Positions 6,611 to 14,542 of a stretch of DNA of 64,000 bases are shown piece by piece. A model generated the notes under the pieces. The model saw only the letters and a list, made by a program, of their open reading frames with translations. It searched no databases and was not told where the DNA came from. The DNA is from Planctomycetes bacterium B3_Pla (GTDB lineage Bacteria; Planctomycetota; Phycisphaerae; Sedimentisphaerales; Anaerobacaceae), in the NCBI GenBank assembly GCA_005223045.1, contig NJBM01000011.1, positions 124,001-188,000 on the forward strand. Direction: 5' to 3'. The position numbers were made by a program, and so were the translations under genes. Positions within the stretch are counted from its first letter, which is position 1. The number at the start of each line of letters is the position of its first letter.

Positions 6611-9283
6611 ATGTTCACGATAAAAGAGAGTTCCAGAGATCAAAGATCAAAGATCAAAACGCGGAATCATAGAAAGGCGCAAAGGCACAGAGGCACAACC
6701 GACGGACGATGGACGACGGACGATGGACCTCTTGTCTCTCGTCTCTTGTGCCTATGTTCCTTTGTATTGATTTTTGCACTTGCGGCCGAGCCTGTCTTAG
6801 CGGCGAAAAGCAATAAAAGAGGCGGATCAAGCAGCAGTAGATCGCAAGTATCGAGGTCTGCCCCTGCCCCCAGATCAAGTGCTTCGGCAAGCTCCGGCAG
6901 GAGTCGCAGCAGCAGTGTAAGCTCGCGATCCGTACGAACTCCGACCAGGTCAAGCACCTCGAGCCGGAGCAGCTCGAGTAGAATCTCGGCGAGCAGAGCG
7001 CCCACTCCGAGCCGCTCCCGCACGACGGCGTCGAGCAGAAGCCCCAGCCGGGTAACCTCCAGCCGAAGCAGTTCGAGCAGATCATCAGCGAGCCGGGCGC
7101 CTACTCCGAGCCGCTCTCGCACGACTACACCCAGCAGAAGCCCCAGCCGGGTAACCTCCAGTCGAAGCAGTTCGAGCAGATCGTCAGCGAGCAGGGCGCC
7201 TACTCCGGGCCGCTCCAGCACGATAACGTCCGGCCGGAGTCTCGGCGGATCGACGTCCTTCCGGAGCGGTTCGAGCAGGATTACAACTGGCCGGTCCGGC
7301 TCGATAACATCCAGCCGGAGCCCGAGCAGGTCAACATCCAGCCGGGTAACCATCTCCCGGCCGTCGAGTTCTTCGGCCGCCCGAAGTTCAACGAGCACAA
7401 GTTCAAACAGATCGCGCATCGGCAGTTCAATCGGCACCAGAAGTTCGTCCGCATCCACTTCAAGCAGGCAGCCGGCGGCAAGTTCGAGCGGTCGCATAAG
7501 CTCAAGCAGGACTTCACGTATCGGCAGCTCTATCGGTAGGAGGTCGCCATCCGTATCTGTTCCGAGCAAGCAGTCAGCGACCGGTTCAAGGTCGCGTATC
7601 GGCAGCTCGATTAGCGGCAGAACGTCGTCTGTGTCCGTTTCGACTAAGTCCGGCATTGGCTCCAGGGGCAACAACAGCACTCGAAGCTCAAGGTCGCGCA
7701 TCGGCAGTTCGATCAGAATAGACAAACCGTCCGGTTCGACCTCCACAGGCTCGAAGTCGCGCACCGGCAGCTCAATCAGAATAGACAGGCCGTCTGTTCC
7801 TACTGCAGCGAAGTCCGTCACGGCTGCTCGCGGCCGTGACGGAGCTGCAAGCTCAGGGTCCAGCACGGCGAGAAACAACAAGAGAACACCGTCTGTCTCG
7901 GCTGCGAAGAAACAGCCAGCGGCAAGCTCGATCAGCGGGAGGAATTTGCGCATCGGCAGGTCGATCCTCGAAAGGAAACGGTCTGTCGCTTCGGCAGGCC
8001 GCGACGGCAGAGCACAGAGCCCTGAGCATCAGCGAGGGGCAACTACGAACCAACTGGCGGGCAGCCGACAGCAAAGGAGCACAAGCCTGATAGCTGTCGG
8101 CGAGCCGAGGGGCAGCTCAAGGACTCTCAGAAAGGCCGCTCCGCAAACGCGTACAACTATCATAAACAATGAGACAATCGTCAACCGCACCGAGAGTCTT
8201 GCCGGAACGCGCCTTCACCGCTACACGCCGCTACGCTCTTCGCGTGTTGTCTTTCACGATCAGCCGCACTTGATCGGACACACTTATCCTTTCCACACGC
8301 GCTACGCTTTCAGGGACTACTACGACCGTCTGCGATACCGAACGATCTGGCCCCGTTACAGTTGCCTCGTCGGCTACCACCACGGGCTGAACTTCTCGTT
8401 CCGGTATTTCTATCCTTACCACCATCGCAGGTACATGTTCATCAGCCTGGGCGGCTACTGGCCACTGAGCTACAGGTACAGGCGCTACTACTGGTACGGC
8501 CACCATCCGTACAACTGGTACGGCTATTATCCGATCGCTCGCGAGGTAAGGACGGGCTCGTACAATTACTACACGTATAACTACTACAACAATGATACGG
8601 GCCACGTCGCGGAGACGGATGTCTTCGAGAATCTCGCCGAGCAGGCGGCCGAGCCTGACGAGACAACGCTGGTTGACGTTTACTTCGAGGAAGCCGTCAA
8701 AGTTTTCGAGGCGGGCCAATACGATCAGGCGGTCGAGAAGTTCGCCCGAGCGATGGAGCTGGCGCCCGACGATATGGTGCTGCCGTTCGCTTACAGCCAG
8801 GCCCTGGTGGCAAACGGGCAATACTCTCTGGCCGCCGAGGTACTTCGTGCCGCACTGGCAAAGGTCTCGCCCGAAAAGGAAGGCGTCTTTTATCCGCGCG
8901 GATTGTATGCGAAGGAGGAAACACTTCTGGCACAAATCGACGACCTTGCCGAGAAGGCCGATCTGTTTAGCTCCGACGCCGACCTGCAACTGCTGTTGGG
9001 CTATCAACTGCTCGGGCTTGGCCATGCCGATCAGGCAGTGGCGCCTTTGATGTTCGCCAGCAAGGACATGGTTAATGCGAACGCCGCCTCGGTACTGCTC
9101 CAGCTTCTTGAAAAGATCAAGACCTCTAACAGCGAAGCCGAAGGCGCCGGCAAGAGCATAGCGCCGCCGCAGAGCAAGGCGATCATTAAGGGTAATTCGG
9201 CAAGATTCAAAGGGGGGACTTTCGTAGCAACGCTGTGTGCTTTGGGGGCAAGCGTGGGCATCGGTCATTTCATGCGATGCTGA
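6611..9283 (+). CDS. Exported Ser/Arg-rich repeat protein with Tyr/His-rich region and TPR domain
   Basis: 890 residues from the ATG at 6611, preceded by gaaaggggacatatc; a start 13 codons upstream has no such site. The N-terminus is long and basic (MFTIKESSRDQRSKIKTRNH) and reads through repeat-like words before a hydrophobic stretch (LLCLCSFVLIFALA, cleavage after VLA). Residues about 75-500 are a low-complexity Ser/Arg region with a 33-residue tandem repeat and then recurring RIGSSI motifs. Residues about 545-670 are rich in Tyr, His and Arg (YRRYYWYGHHPYNWYGYY). Two or three TPR-like helices follow (EEAVKVFEAGQYDQAVEKF), and the protein ends in a short hydrophobic tail. Such layouts occur in planctomycete envelope proteins; function unknown. 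The basic region may bind a polyanion such as a surface polymer, which is inference. Confidence 0.82.
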   Translation: MFTIKESSRDQRSKIKTRNHRKAQRHRGTTDGRWTTDDGPLVSRLLCLCSFVLIFALAAEPVLAAKSNKRGGSSSSRSQVSRSAPAPRSSASASSGRSRSSSVSSRSVRTPTRSSTSSRSSSSRISASRAPTPSRSRTTASSRSPSRVTSSRSSSSRSSASRAPTPSRSRTTTPSRSPSRVTSSRSSSSRSSASRAPTPGRSSTITSGRSLGGSTSFRSGSSRITTGRSGSITSSRSPSRSTSSRVTISRPSSSSAARSSTSTSSNRSRIGSSIGTRSSSASTSSRQPAASSSGRISSSRTSRIGSSIGRRSPSVSVPSKQSATGSRSRIGSSISGRTSSVSVSTKSGIGSRGNNSTRSSRSRIGSSIRIDKPSGSTSTGSKSRTGSSIRIDRPSVPTAAKSVTAARGRDGAASSGSSTARNNKRTPSVSAAKKQPAASSISGRNLRIGRSILERKRSVASAGRDGRAQSPEHQRGATTNQLAGSRQQRSTSLIAVGEPRGSSRTLRKAAPQTRTTIINNETIVNRTESLAGTRLHRYTPLRSSRVVFHDQPHLIGHTYPFHTRYAFRDYYDRLRYRTIWPRYSCLVGYHHGLNFSFRYFYPYHHRRYMFISLGGYWPLSYRYRRYYWYGHHPYNWYGYYPIAREVRTGSYNYYTYNYYNNDTGHVAETDVFENLAEQAAEPDETTLVDVYFEEAVKVFEAGQYDQAVEKFARAMELAPDDMVLPFAYSQALVANGQYSLAAEVLRAALAKVSPEKEGVFYPRGLYAKEETLLAQIDDLAEKADLFSSDADLQLLLGYQLLGLGHADQAVAPLMFASKDMVNANAASVLLQLLEKIKTSNSEAEGAGKSIAPPQSKAIIKGNSARFKGGTFVATLCALGASVGIGHFMRC
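6989..7240 (+). repeat. 99-bp in-frame tandem repeat inside the Ser/Arg-rich gene
   Basis: Copies begin at 6989, 7088 and 7187 (GCGAGC-AGR/CGG-GCGCC...), exactly 99 bases apart, each encoding 33 residues starting ASRAPTPSRSRTT or close to it. The first two are almost identical; the third diverges after about 40 bases. Length variation by slippage is expected. Confidence 0.85.
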
Positions 9284-9330
9284 GCGGCCCAGCGCCGATA
9301 CGTATGCGTCAGACAATGGAGGTGCTAACG

Positions 9331-10488
9331 ATGAAACCTGTCACGTGGCTGTTGGTACTCTCGATTATACTGACGCCTTGCTTTGTGAGGGCGAGCGGCG
9401 ACTGGCAGGAATTTGCCGTCTGGCCCACGACCGATGAGCAGGAAATGCCCGCTATACACGGCGACATAGTCGTCTGGCAGCAATTCGTAGCCGAATTCGG
9501 AGATTACGACATCTACATCGCGGATGTGAACAACCTCGATGATCCCCTTTTGTTTATCATAGGCGATGCCAATGACCAGACCAACCCGGCCATATACGAG
9601 AACGTCGTAGTGTGGCAGGATTTCATAGTCGTGGACGGCCCGGGAGACTTCGACATCCGCGCAGCGGATATCAGCGATCCGAACGAAGCGCTGATGTTTG
9701 TGGTCAGCGATATCGTCGATAACGACGAGCGGAACCCTGCGATTCACGGCAACATCGTCGTCTGGGAGGACGGCCCCGCCGGGGACGCCGACATTTTTGG
9801 CGCCGACATTACCGACCCGGACTACCCGATGGAATTTCCTATCGCCAACTTTGAGTTCGACCAGCAAAGTCCCGCCGTGTATAGAACAACGGTCGTATGG
9901 CAGGACATGTATTTCGGCGATTGGGACATTCTCGCCGCCGATATATGGCAGAGAAACAAGCCCGCGGATTTCGGCGTCTCGCTTCTCGAACACGAGCAGA
10001 CAAATCCCGCCATCTCTGGCGAGACTATCGTCTGGCAGGACAACTTCCGGGGTAATTGGGACATTTACGCCGCACGCATTTCCGAGCCTAACAATCCGGC
10101 CGGGTTCCCAATCGCAACGGGCGACTCGTCACAGACTAATCCCGCCATCGACGGCAATATTATCGTCTGGCAGGATGATAGGGCCGGCAACTGGGACATC
10201 TTCGGCTACAATCTCACAACGCGGCAAGAATTTCAAATCACCAACAACCCTCACGATCAGACCAACCCGGCCATAAGCGGCAACACGGTAGTCTGGCAAG
10301 ACAATCGCGACGGCAATTCCCAGATATACGCCGTCACACTCGACGGCCCCGAGGTCGCATACTGCCGAACCAGACTACCGGGCGACATCAACAACGACTG
10401 CAAGGTTGACATCGCCGATTTCGCCCTGATGGCCTCCAACTGGCTCGAATGCCACCTTGAACCCCAACAAGCCTGCCCGCCCCGTTAG
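9331..10488 (+). CDS. Exported TolB-like beta-propeller protein with C-terminal dockerin
   Basis: 385 residues. I chose the ATG at 9331 because GGAGGTG lies 6 bases upstream and a signal peptide follows (MKPVTWLLVLSIILTPCFVR); earlier in-frame ATGs lie in and just after the previous gene. The body is a run of about seven blades marked by NPAI.G..VVWQD and by WDIYAA/WDIFGYN strands, typical of TolB/WD-like propellers of planctomycetes. Residues about 345-385 (LPGDINNDCKVDIADFALMA) are a type I dockerin-like Ca-binding tail followed by a Cys-containing end. Dockerins bind cohesins in known systems; no cohesin is visible in this window. The binding target of the propeller is unknown. Confidence 0.85.
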   Translation: MKPVTWLLVLSIILTPCFVRASGDWQEFAVWPTTDEQEMPAIHGDIVVWQQFVAEFGDYDIYIADVNNLDDPLLFIIGDANDQTNPAIYENVVVWQDFIVVDGPGDFDIRAADISDPNEALMFVVSDIVDNDERNPAIHGNIVVWEDGPAGDADIFGADITDPDYPMEFPIANFEFDQQSPAVYRTTVVWQDMYFGDWDILAADIWQRNKPADFGVSLLEHEQTNPAISGETIVWQDNFRGNWDIYAARISEPNNPAGFPIATGDSSQTNPAIDGNIIVWQDDRAGNWDIFGYNLTTRQEFQITNNPHDQTNPAISGNTVVWQDNRDGNSQIYAVTLDGPEVAYCRTRLPGDINNDCKVDIADFALMASNWLECHLEPQQACPPR

Positions 10489-10507
10489 AGATTCCGTGCC
10501 TTTTGAC

Positions 10508-10537
10508 TTGACGTGGACAATCCTCATCTGGTATACT
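10508..10537 (+). promoter_or_regulatory. Promoter (TTGACG-18-TATACT) and possible structured leader
   Basis: TTGACG (10508-10513) and TATACT (10532-10537) are 18 bases apart, upstream of the gene remnant at 10659. The leader holds a stem of CACAGGGG with CTCCTTGTG (about 10593-10626, including G-U pairs) and ends in GGGGGGGAGGAGG before the ATG. I could not assign the leader to a known riboswitch class. Confidence 0.6.
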
Positions 10538-10658
10538 ACATTTTGACAAACTTAGAGGAAACATCCTGTCAGGTCAATTCGATCCGTACACAGGGGCAGC
10601 CGGAAAAGCAGGCGAGTCTCCTTGTGCCCAAGAGAATTGGGGGGGAGGAGGTCGAAAC

Positions 10659-10808
10659 ATGACGACGCCGAGTAATACACGAGTTTTGCGGACAATCCCT
10701 TTACTGCTCATCATGGCCTTGCTCTTCCCATTTGCACGTGCCAAGGTCATCTACGTGGACGACGATGCCAACGTGGCCAATGACGGCTCAAGCTGGACAC
10801 TGCTTTGA
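10659..10808 (+). pseudogene. Truncated head of a secreted beta-helix protein
   Basis: A 49-codon frame with a strong GGAGGAGG site starts at 10659: a signal peptide (LRTIPLLLIMALLFPFARA) then VIYVDDDANVANDGSSWT and a stop. VDDDA..ANDGSSW is the first strand of the right-handed beta-helix fold, seen intact inside the next gene (YYVDDDATGANDGSSWADAY, about residues 625-645). Homology stops exactly after AGCTGG, and unrelated AT-rich sequence with the next gene's ribosome-binding site follows. It looks like the 5' end of a gene cut by recombination or insertion. It could still produce a tiny exported peptide. Confidence 0.75.
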
Positions 10809-10886
10809 ATTTAATTATGGATGACAAAGTTAAATTTAGTGAATGTGGTAGTCTTTAACGGTAATTTTATTTGAAGGAGGACTATT

Positions 10887-13800
10887 ATGTCTAAGAAATT
10901 GATTTATTCAATTTTCTTTATATCAATGTTAGGATTAGCTGAAGGACAGGCGCAGGATGGATATCGTTTACAACCGATTTCAGGAGCTGATGGTGTTTTT
11001 CAAACCGTCATTATTGACGGCGTTACAGTGTACCGCAGCTTCGCAACTAGAGATTCGTACCACCCATACATGTATTTCAGATGTTCGGAAGAAATACATC
11101 AACAAACCGTTTACCTGGAAGTGACCTATAAAGATATCGGCTACGGTATTTTCGGGGTGGAATACAACTCAACGACCACGAATTACCAAATGGCTGAGAC
11201 GGGTTATGAAAACCATGTGCTGGGGACGGGGCGGGAACGAACGGCGGTATTTGAGTTGACAAACGCCGATTTCAGGAATGCACAAAATCTGAAATCAGAC
11301 TTACGCCTCTGGTGTGAAGTTACGTTCCAAATGAACATTGTTTCGGCTTATGTTTATTTAGAACCGACACCGCTATTCTTAGAGAATGAGGGCACTTTTT
11401 CCTTATCGCAGAAAGCCGTGAAGTTCGACGCGCCAGGTGATTTTCTGGAAGTGCCGCACTCGGCAACGATAGCGCCTTCCGAATTTACAATTGAATTTTG
11501 GTTCAAAGTGCACGGTCTGGGTGATCCACTTGCTGCCTGGGGCGAACAAACGTTGCTTGACAAGCGAGGCGGATGGGGATTGAGTGACGGTTACAATATC
11601 CGCTTGGTAGGAACGCAGTTTCCGATTTCTGTTCACGCGCTAGCCCAGCCCGGTGCTGTCTGGACCGGAGATCGCATTGAGTCGAATATATGGTATCATC
11701 TGGCTGTGGTACAGGATAGCGACTCGTTGAAAATGTATTTTGATGGGGTGTTACCCAATTACTCTGGCTCAGGCGAAAACCAATATGCAGCCAATACCCG
11801 TTCTCCTTTGCGCATCGGCGAATTCCTCGGTTATCCCGACGCCTACCTCGGCCTTCACGGCAGCATCGACGAGCTGCGTATCTGGAACCATCCCCGCAGT
11901 CAGAGCGAGATTGTAGCGGCCATGCACGAGAAACTGAGCGGTAACGAACAGGGTTTGGCGGCGTACTGGGATTTTGATGAACTGGTTGACGGAGCCGTTG
12001 CCGACTTATCTCCCAACAGCAATGATGCCATCCTGCACGGTCAGGCCAGCTTGATTCCCTCTGAAGTTGGTATGGCTCCGCCTTCATACGCTGATCCAAA
12101 TTTTACGTGGGACCGCGCTGCTTACTGGGATGGGCGATATCCATCGGGTTGGGCTGGAGGCGGCGAGGTCATGCGAGATGCTCTGGAGTTTGCTGGGTAT
12201 AAGATTCTCGACGCCGACCAACTCAAGACGTGGATGGATGCTCGCGTCACCGACGGCACGCCAAGTGTGGTTGTGTTCTGCCATTGCATCGCACCGGACA
12301 CCGTGGCAGAGTCGATGTCGTCTATATGTACGCTTCGACGATATCTTGATGCAGGCGGCAAGATTGTGTGGTACGCAGATATTCCCATGTTCCACCAGGG
12401 ACACTCAGACGGTACTCGGACCGTTTGGGGGAATAATGGTTCGATCAACATATTGGGATTCGATGCCGCCAGCGGCCCGTGGGACACCCAAGACGAGGTG
12501 ACTTTTACTGTTAATGGCGTCAATTGGGGATTGACCGAAACATGGCAATCCGAACGGCCGACATCCGGTGGCGGTCTTCGCGTGTTGGCCGAAGACAATA
12601 GAGGATATGCCGCGGCGTGGGTGAAGCATTATGTTCCGGGCGATAACTACCGAGGATTTGTCAGACTGTTTGACCGACCCGGCGAGCCCAACATCAACGA
12701 CGTTCAACGTGTAGCGGAATATCCTTACATGCCTGAGCCGATTGTCTATTACGTCGATGATGATGCCACCGGTGCAAATGATGGTTCAAGCTGGGCCGAT
12801 GCATACTGGTGCCTGCAGGATGCTCTGGCGGCTGTCCAATACGGTGACGTAATTCGGGTAGCCCAGGGCAGTTATAAGCCCGACCAAAGGGCAATGATAG
12901 GACGGGGAGGGCTCCAAATGATAGGCAGTTCCGGCGATCGAACAGAAACGTTTCAGCTTATCAATGGCGTGGTTATTAAGGGCGGTTACGCCGGGATTAG
13001 TGAACCGGACCCTGATGCACGAGATATCGAGGCGTACGAGACTATTCTTAGCGGGGATTTGAATGGCGATGACATACCAGTTGCCAATCCTTCAGATTTG
13101 CTGGACGAACCCACCAGGGCTGAGAACAGTTTTCACGTCGTGACGGGCAGTTGGACTGATGAGATGGCTGTTCTCGACGGTTTCACTATAACTGCTGGCA
13201 ATGCTAATGGGCTAACTACTGCAGACAAACGTGGAGGCGGGATGTACAATCAAGGTGGCAGCCCGACGCTGATCCGGTGCATATTCCAGAGTAATAATTC
13301 GACACCCGTATATTCCGGTCCCGCGGACGGTGGAGGAGCTATATACAACGCTGATGGGAATCCGGCGTTAACACAGTGCACGTTCACCGAGAACAACTCG
13401 GCCCGCGATGGTGGGGGTATGTTCAATATAAATAGCAGACCTACTGTCACCCACTGCACCTTCAGCGGCAACTCAACTGATATCTCCGGGGGAGGTATGT
13501 ACAATAAACAGAGCAGCCCGACTGTGGCCAACTGTATCTTCACGGGCAACTCAGCCCAACGCGGCGGTGGTATGCGTAACATGCGGAACAGCAATCCCAC
13601 GCTAACCAACTGCGTGTTTATGGGTAACTGGGTGGAAAGCCGGCGACCAGGCGACATTGTCGGCGGTGGTGCTATGGCTAACCAAAATAGTAGCCCAACC
13701 CTGACCAACTGCATTCTTTGGGGTGATACGCCCGAGGAAATATATGGTGGCACACCGTTGATAACTTATAGCGATGTTCAAGGCGGCTGGCTGGGCGAAG

Positions 13801-14426
13801 GTAACATTGACGCCGAACCGCTGTTTGTCGACGCTGATGGAGCCGATGATCTGGTTGGCACAGAAGATGATGATCTGCGTTTATCGCCAGGCTCTCCTTG
13901 TATTGACGCGGGTGATAACTCAGCAATTCCGGCATCAATGGTTGTGGACCTGGATGGTAACCCACGCATTATAAACGGTATTGTGGACATGGGCGCCTAT
14001 GAACTTGGTATGGCTCCCCCTCCACCAATCCTGTCCGAGGCGCTGGACACAGATTTGAGCTTCACCACGGGTGGCAATGAGAGTTGGATTGGTCAGACCA
14101 CGACGTCCTACTACGCGGCAGATGCCGCACAAAGTGGGGATATCTCGCACAGTCAGGACTCGTGGATGCAGACGACGGTGAGCGGGCCAGGAACGGTGAC
14201 GTTCTACTGGAATGTATCGTCTGAGGACAACTATGACTTCCTGGGGTTTTACATTGACGGCTCTCTGGAGGACCAGATCAGCGGTTCGGTAAACTGGCAG
14301 CAGATGACGTACACAATCGCTACTTCGGGTTCGCACACGTTGGAATGGCGATACGTGAAGGATAAGGACACTGACTCTGGCAGCGACTGTGGCTGGGTGG
14401 ACAAGGTGGAGTGGGTGGCTAATTAG
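10887..14426 (+). CDS. Giant secreted LamG / beta-helix surface protein
   Basis: 1179 residues with GGAGGACTATT before the ATG and a signal peptide (MSKKLIYSIFFISMLGLAEG). Residues about 25-165 are an unassigned beta-rich region. About 175-395 is a LamG domain (VKFDAPGDFLEVPHSATIAP, SIDELRIWNHPRSQSEI). About 405-615 looks like a glutamine-amidotransferase-like fold (GGEVMRDALEFAGYKILDAD, VVVFCHCIAPD). About 622-1035 is a right-handed beta-helix with repeats of the GGGMYN...SPTLTNC type and ends with MGAYELG. About 1045-1179 is a C-terminal sandwich (SEALDTDLSFTTGGNE to CGWVDKVEWV) also found in the next protein. Adhesion or polysaccharide binding/degradation is inferred; no catalytic residues are assigned. 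Confidence 0.87.
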   Translation: MSKKLIYSIFFISMLGLAEGQAQDGYRLQPISGADGVFQTVIIDGVTVYRSFATRDSYHPYMYFRCSEEIHQQTVYLEVTYKDIGYGIFGVEYNSTTTNYQMAETGYENHVLGTGRERTAVFELTNADFRNAQNLKSDLRLWCEVTFQMNIVSAYVYLEPTPLFLENEGTFSLSQKAVKFDAPGDFLEVPHSATIAPSEFTIEFWFKVHGLGDPLAAWGEQTLLDKRGGWGLSDGYNIRLVGTQFPISVHALAQPGAVWTGDRIESNIWYHLAVVQDSDSLKMYFDGVLPNYSGSGENQYAANTRSPLRIGEFLGYPDAYLGLHGSIDELRIWNHPRSQSEIVAAMHEKLSGNEQGLAAYWDFDELVDGAVADLSPNSNDAILHGQASLIPSEVGMAPPSYADPNFTWDRAAYWDGRYPSGWAGGGEVMRDALEFAGYKILDADQLKTWMDARVTDGTPSVVVFCHCIAPDTVAESMSSICTLRRYLDAGGKIVWYADIPMFHQGHSDGTRTVWGNNGSINILGFDAASGPWDTQDEVTFTVNGVNWGLTETWQSERPTSGGGLRVLAEDNRGYAAAWVKHYVPGDNYRGFVRLFDRPGEPNINDVQRVAEYPYMPEPIVYYVDDDATGANDGSSWADAYWCLQDALAAVQYGDVIRVAQGSYKPDQRAMIGRGGLQMIGSSGDRTETFQLINGVVIKGGYAGISEPDPDARDIEAYETILSGDLNGDDIPVANPSDLLDEPTRAENSFHVVTGSWTDEMAVLDGFTITAGNANGLTTADKRGGGMYNQGGSPTLIRCIFQSNNSTPVYSGPADGGGAIYNADGNPALTQCTFTENNSARDGGGMFNINSRPTVTHCTFSGNSTDISGGGMYNKQSSPTVANCIFTGNSAQRGGGMRNMRNSNPTLTNCVFMGNWVESRRPGDIVGGGAMANQNSSPTLTNCILWGDTPEEIYGGTPLITYSDVQGGWLGEGNIDAEPLFVDADGADDLVGTEDDDLRLSPGSPCIDAGDNSAIPASMVVDLDGNPRIINGIVDMGAYELGMAPPPPILSEALDTDLSFTTGGNESWIGQTTTSYYAADAAQSGDISHSQDSWMQTTVSGPGTVTFYWNVSSEDNYDFLGFYIDGSLEDQISGSVNWQQMTYTIATSGSHTLEWRYVKDKDTDSGSDCGWVDKVEWVAN

Positions 14427-14542
14427 CTGGGATGAAAGGGAAACGAAAAATGTGGACAAAACCAAATTTAGTAAGCGAATTAATCAGACGTATTTTGCGG
14501 ACAAAGAACGATCAAAAGAAAGGAGAACAGAAAATAAAAAGC

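Noticed and set aside
6667..7953. 428-residue minus-strand open frame antisense to the Ser/Arg-rich gene
   Set aside because: It is rich in Leu/Glu/Pro only because it is the complement of Ser/Arg codons; no start signal or signal peptide, while the plus frame has a ribosome-binding site, signal peptide and TPRs.
8231..9316. 361-residue minus-strand frame opposite the TPR part
   Set aside because: Shadow of the real gene's codon bias; no recognisable domain or start signal.
10555..10658. c-di-GMP-type or other known riboswitch in the leader
   Set aside because: A CACAGGGGCA-like string is present, but the tetraloop/receptor pattern and second conserved block are not.
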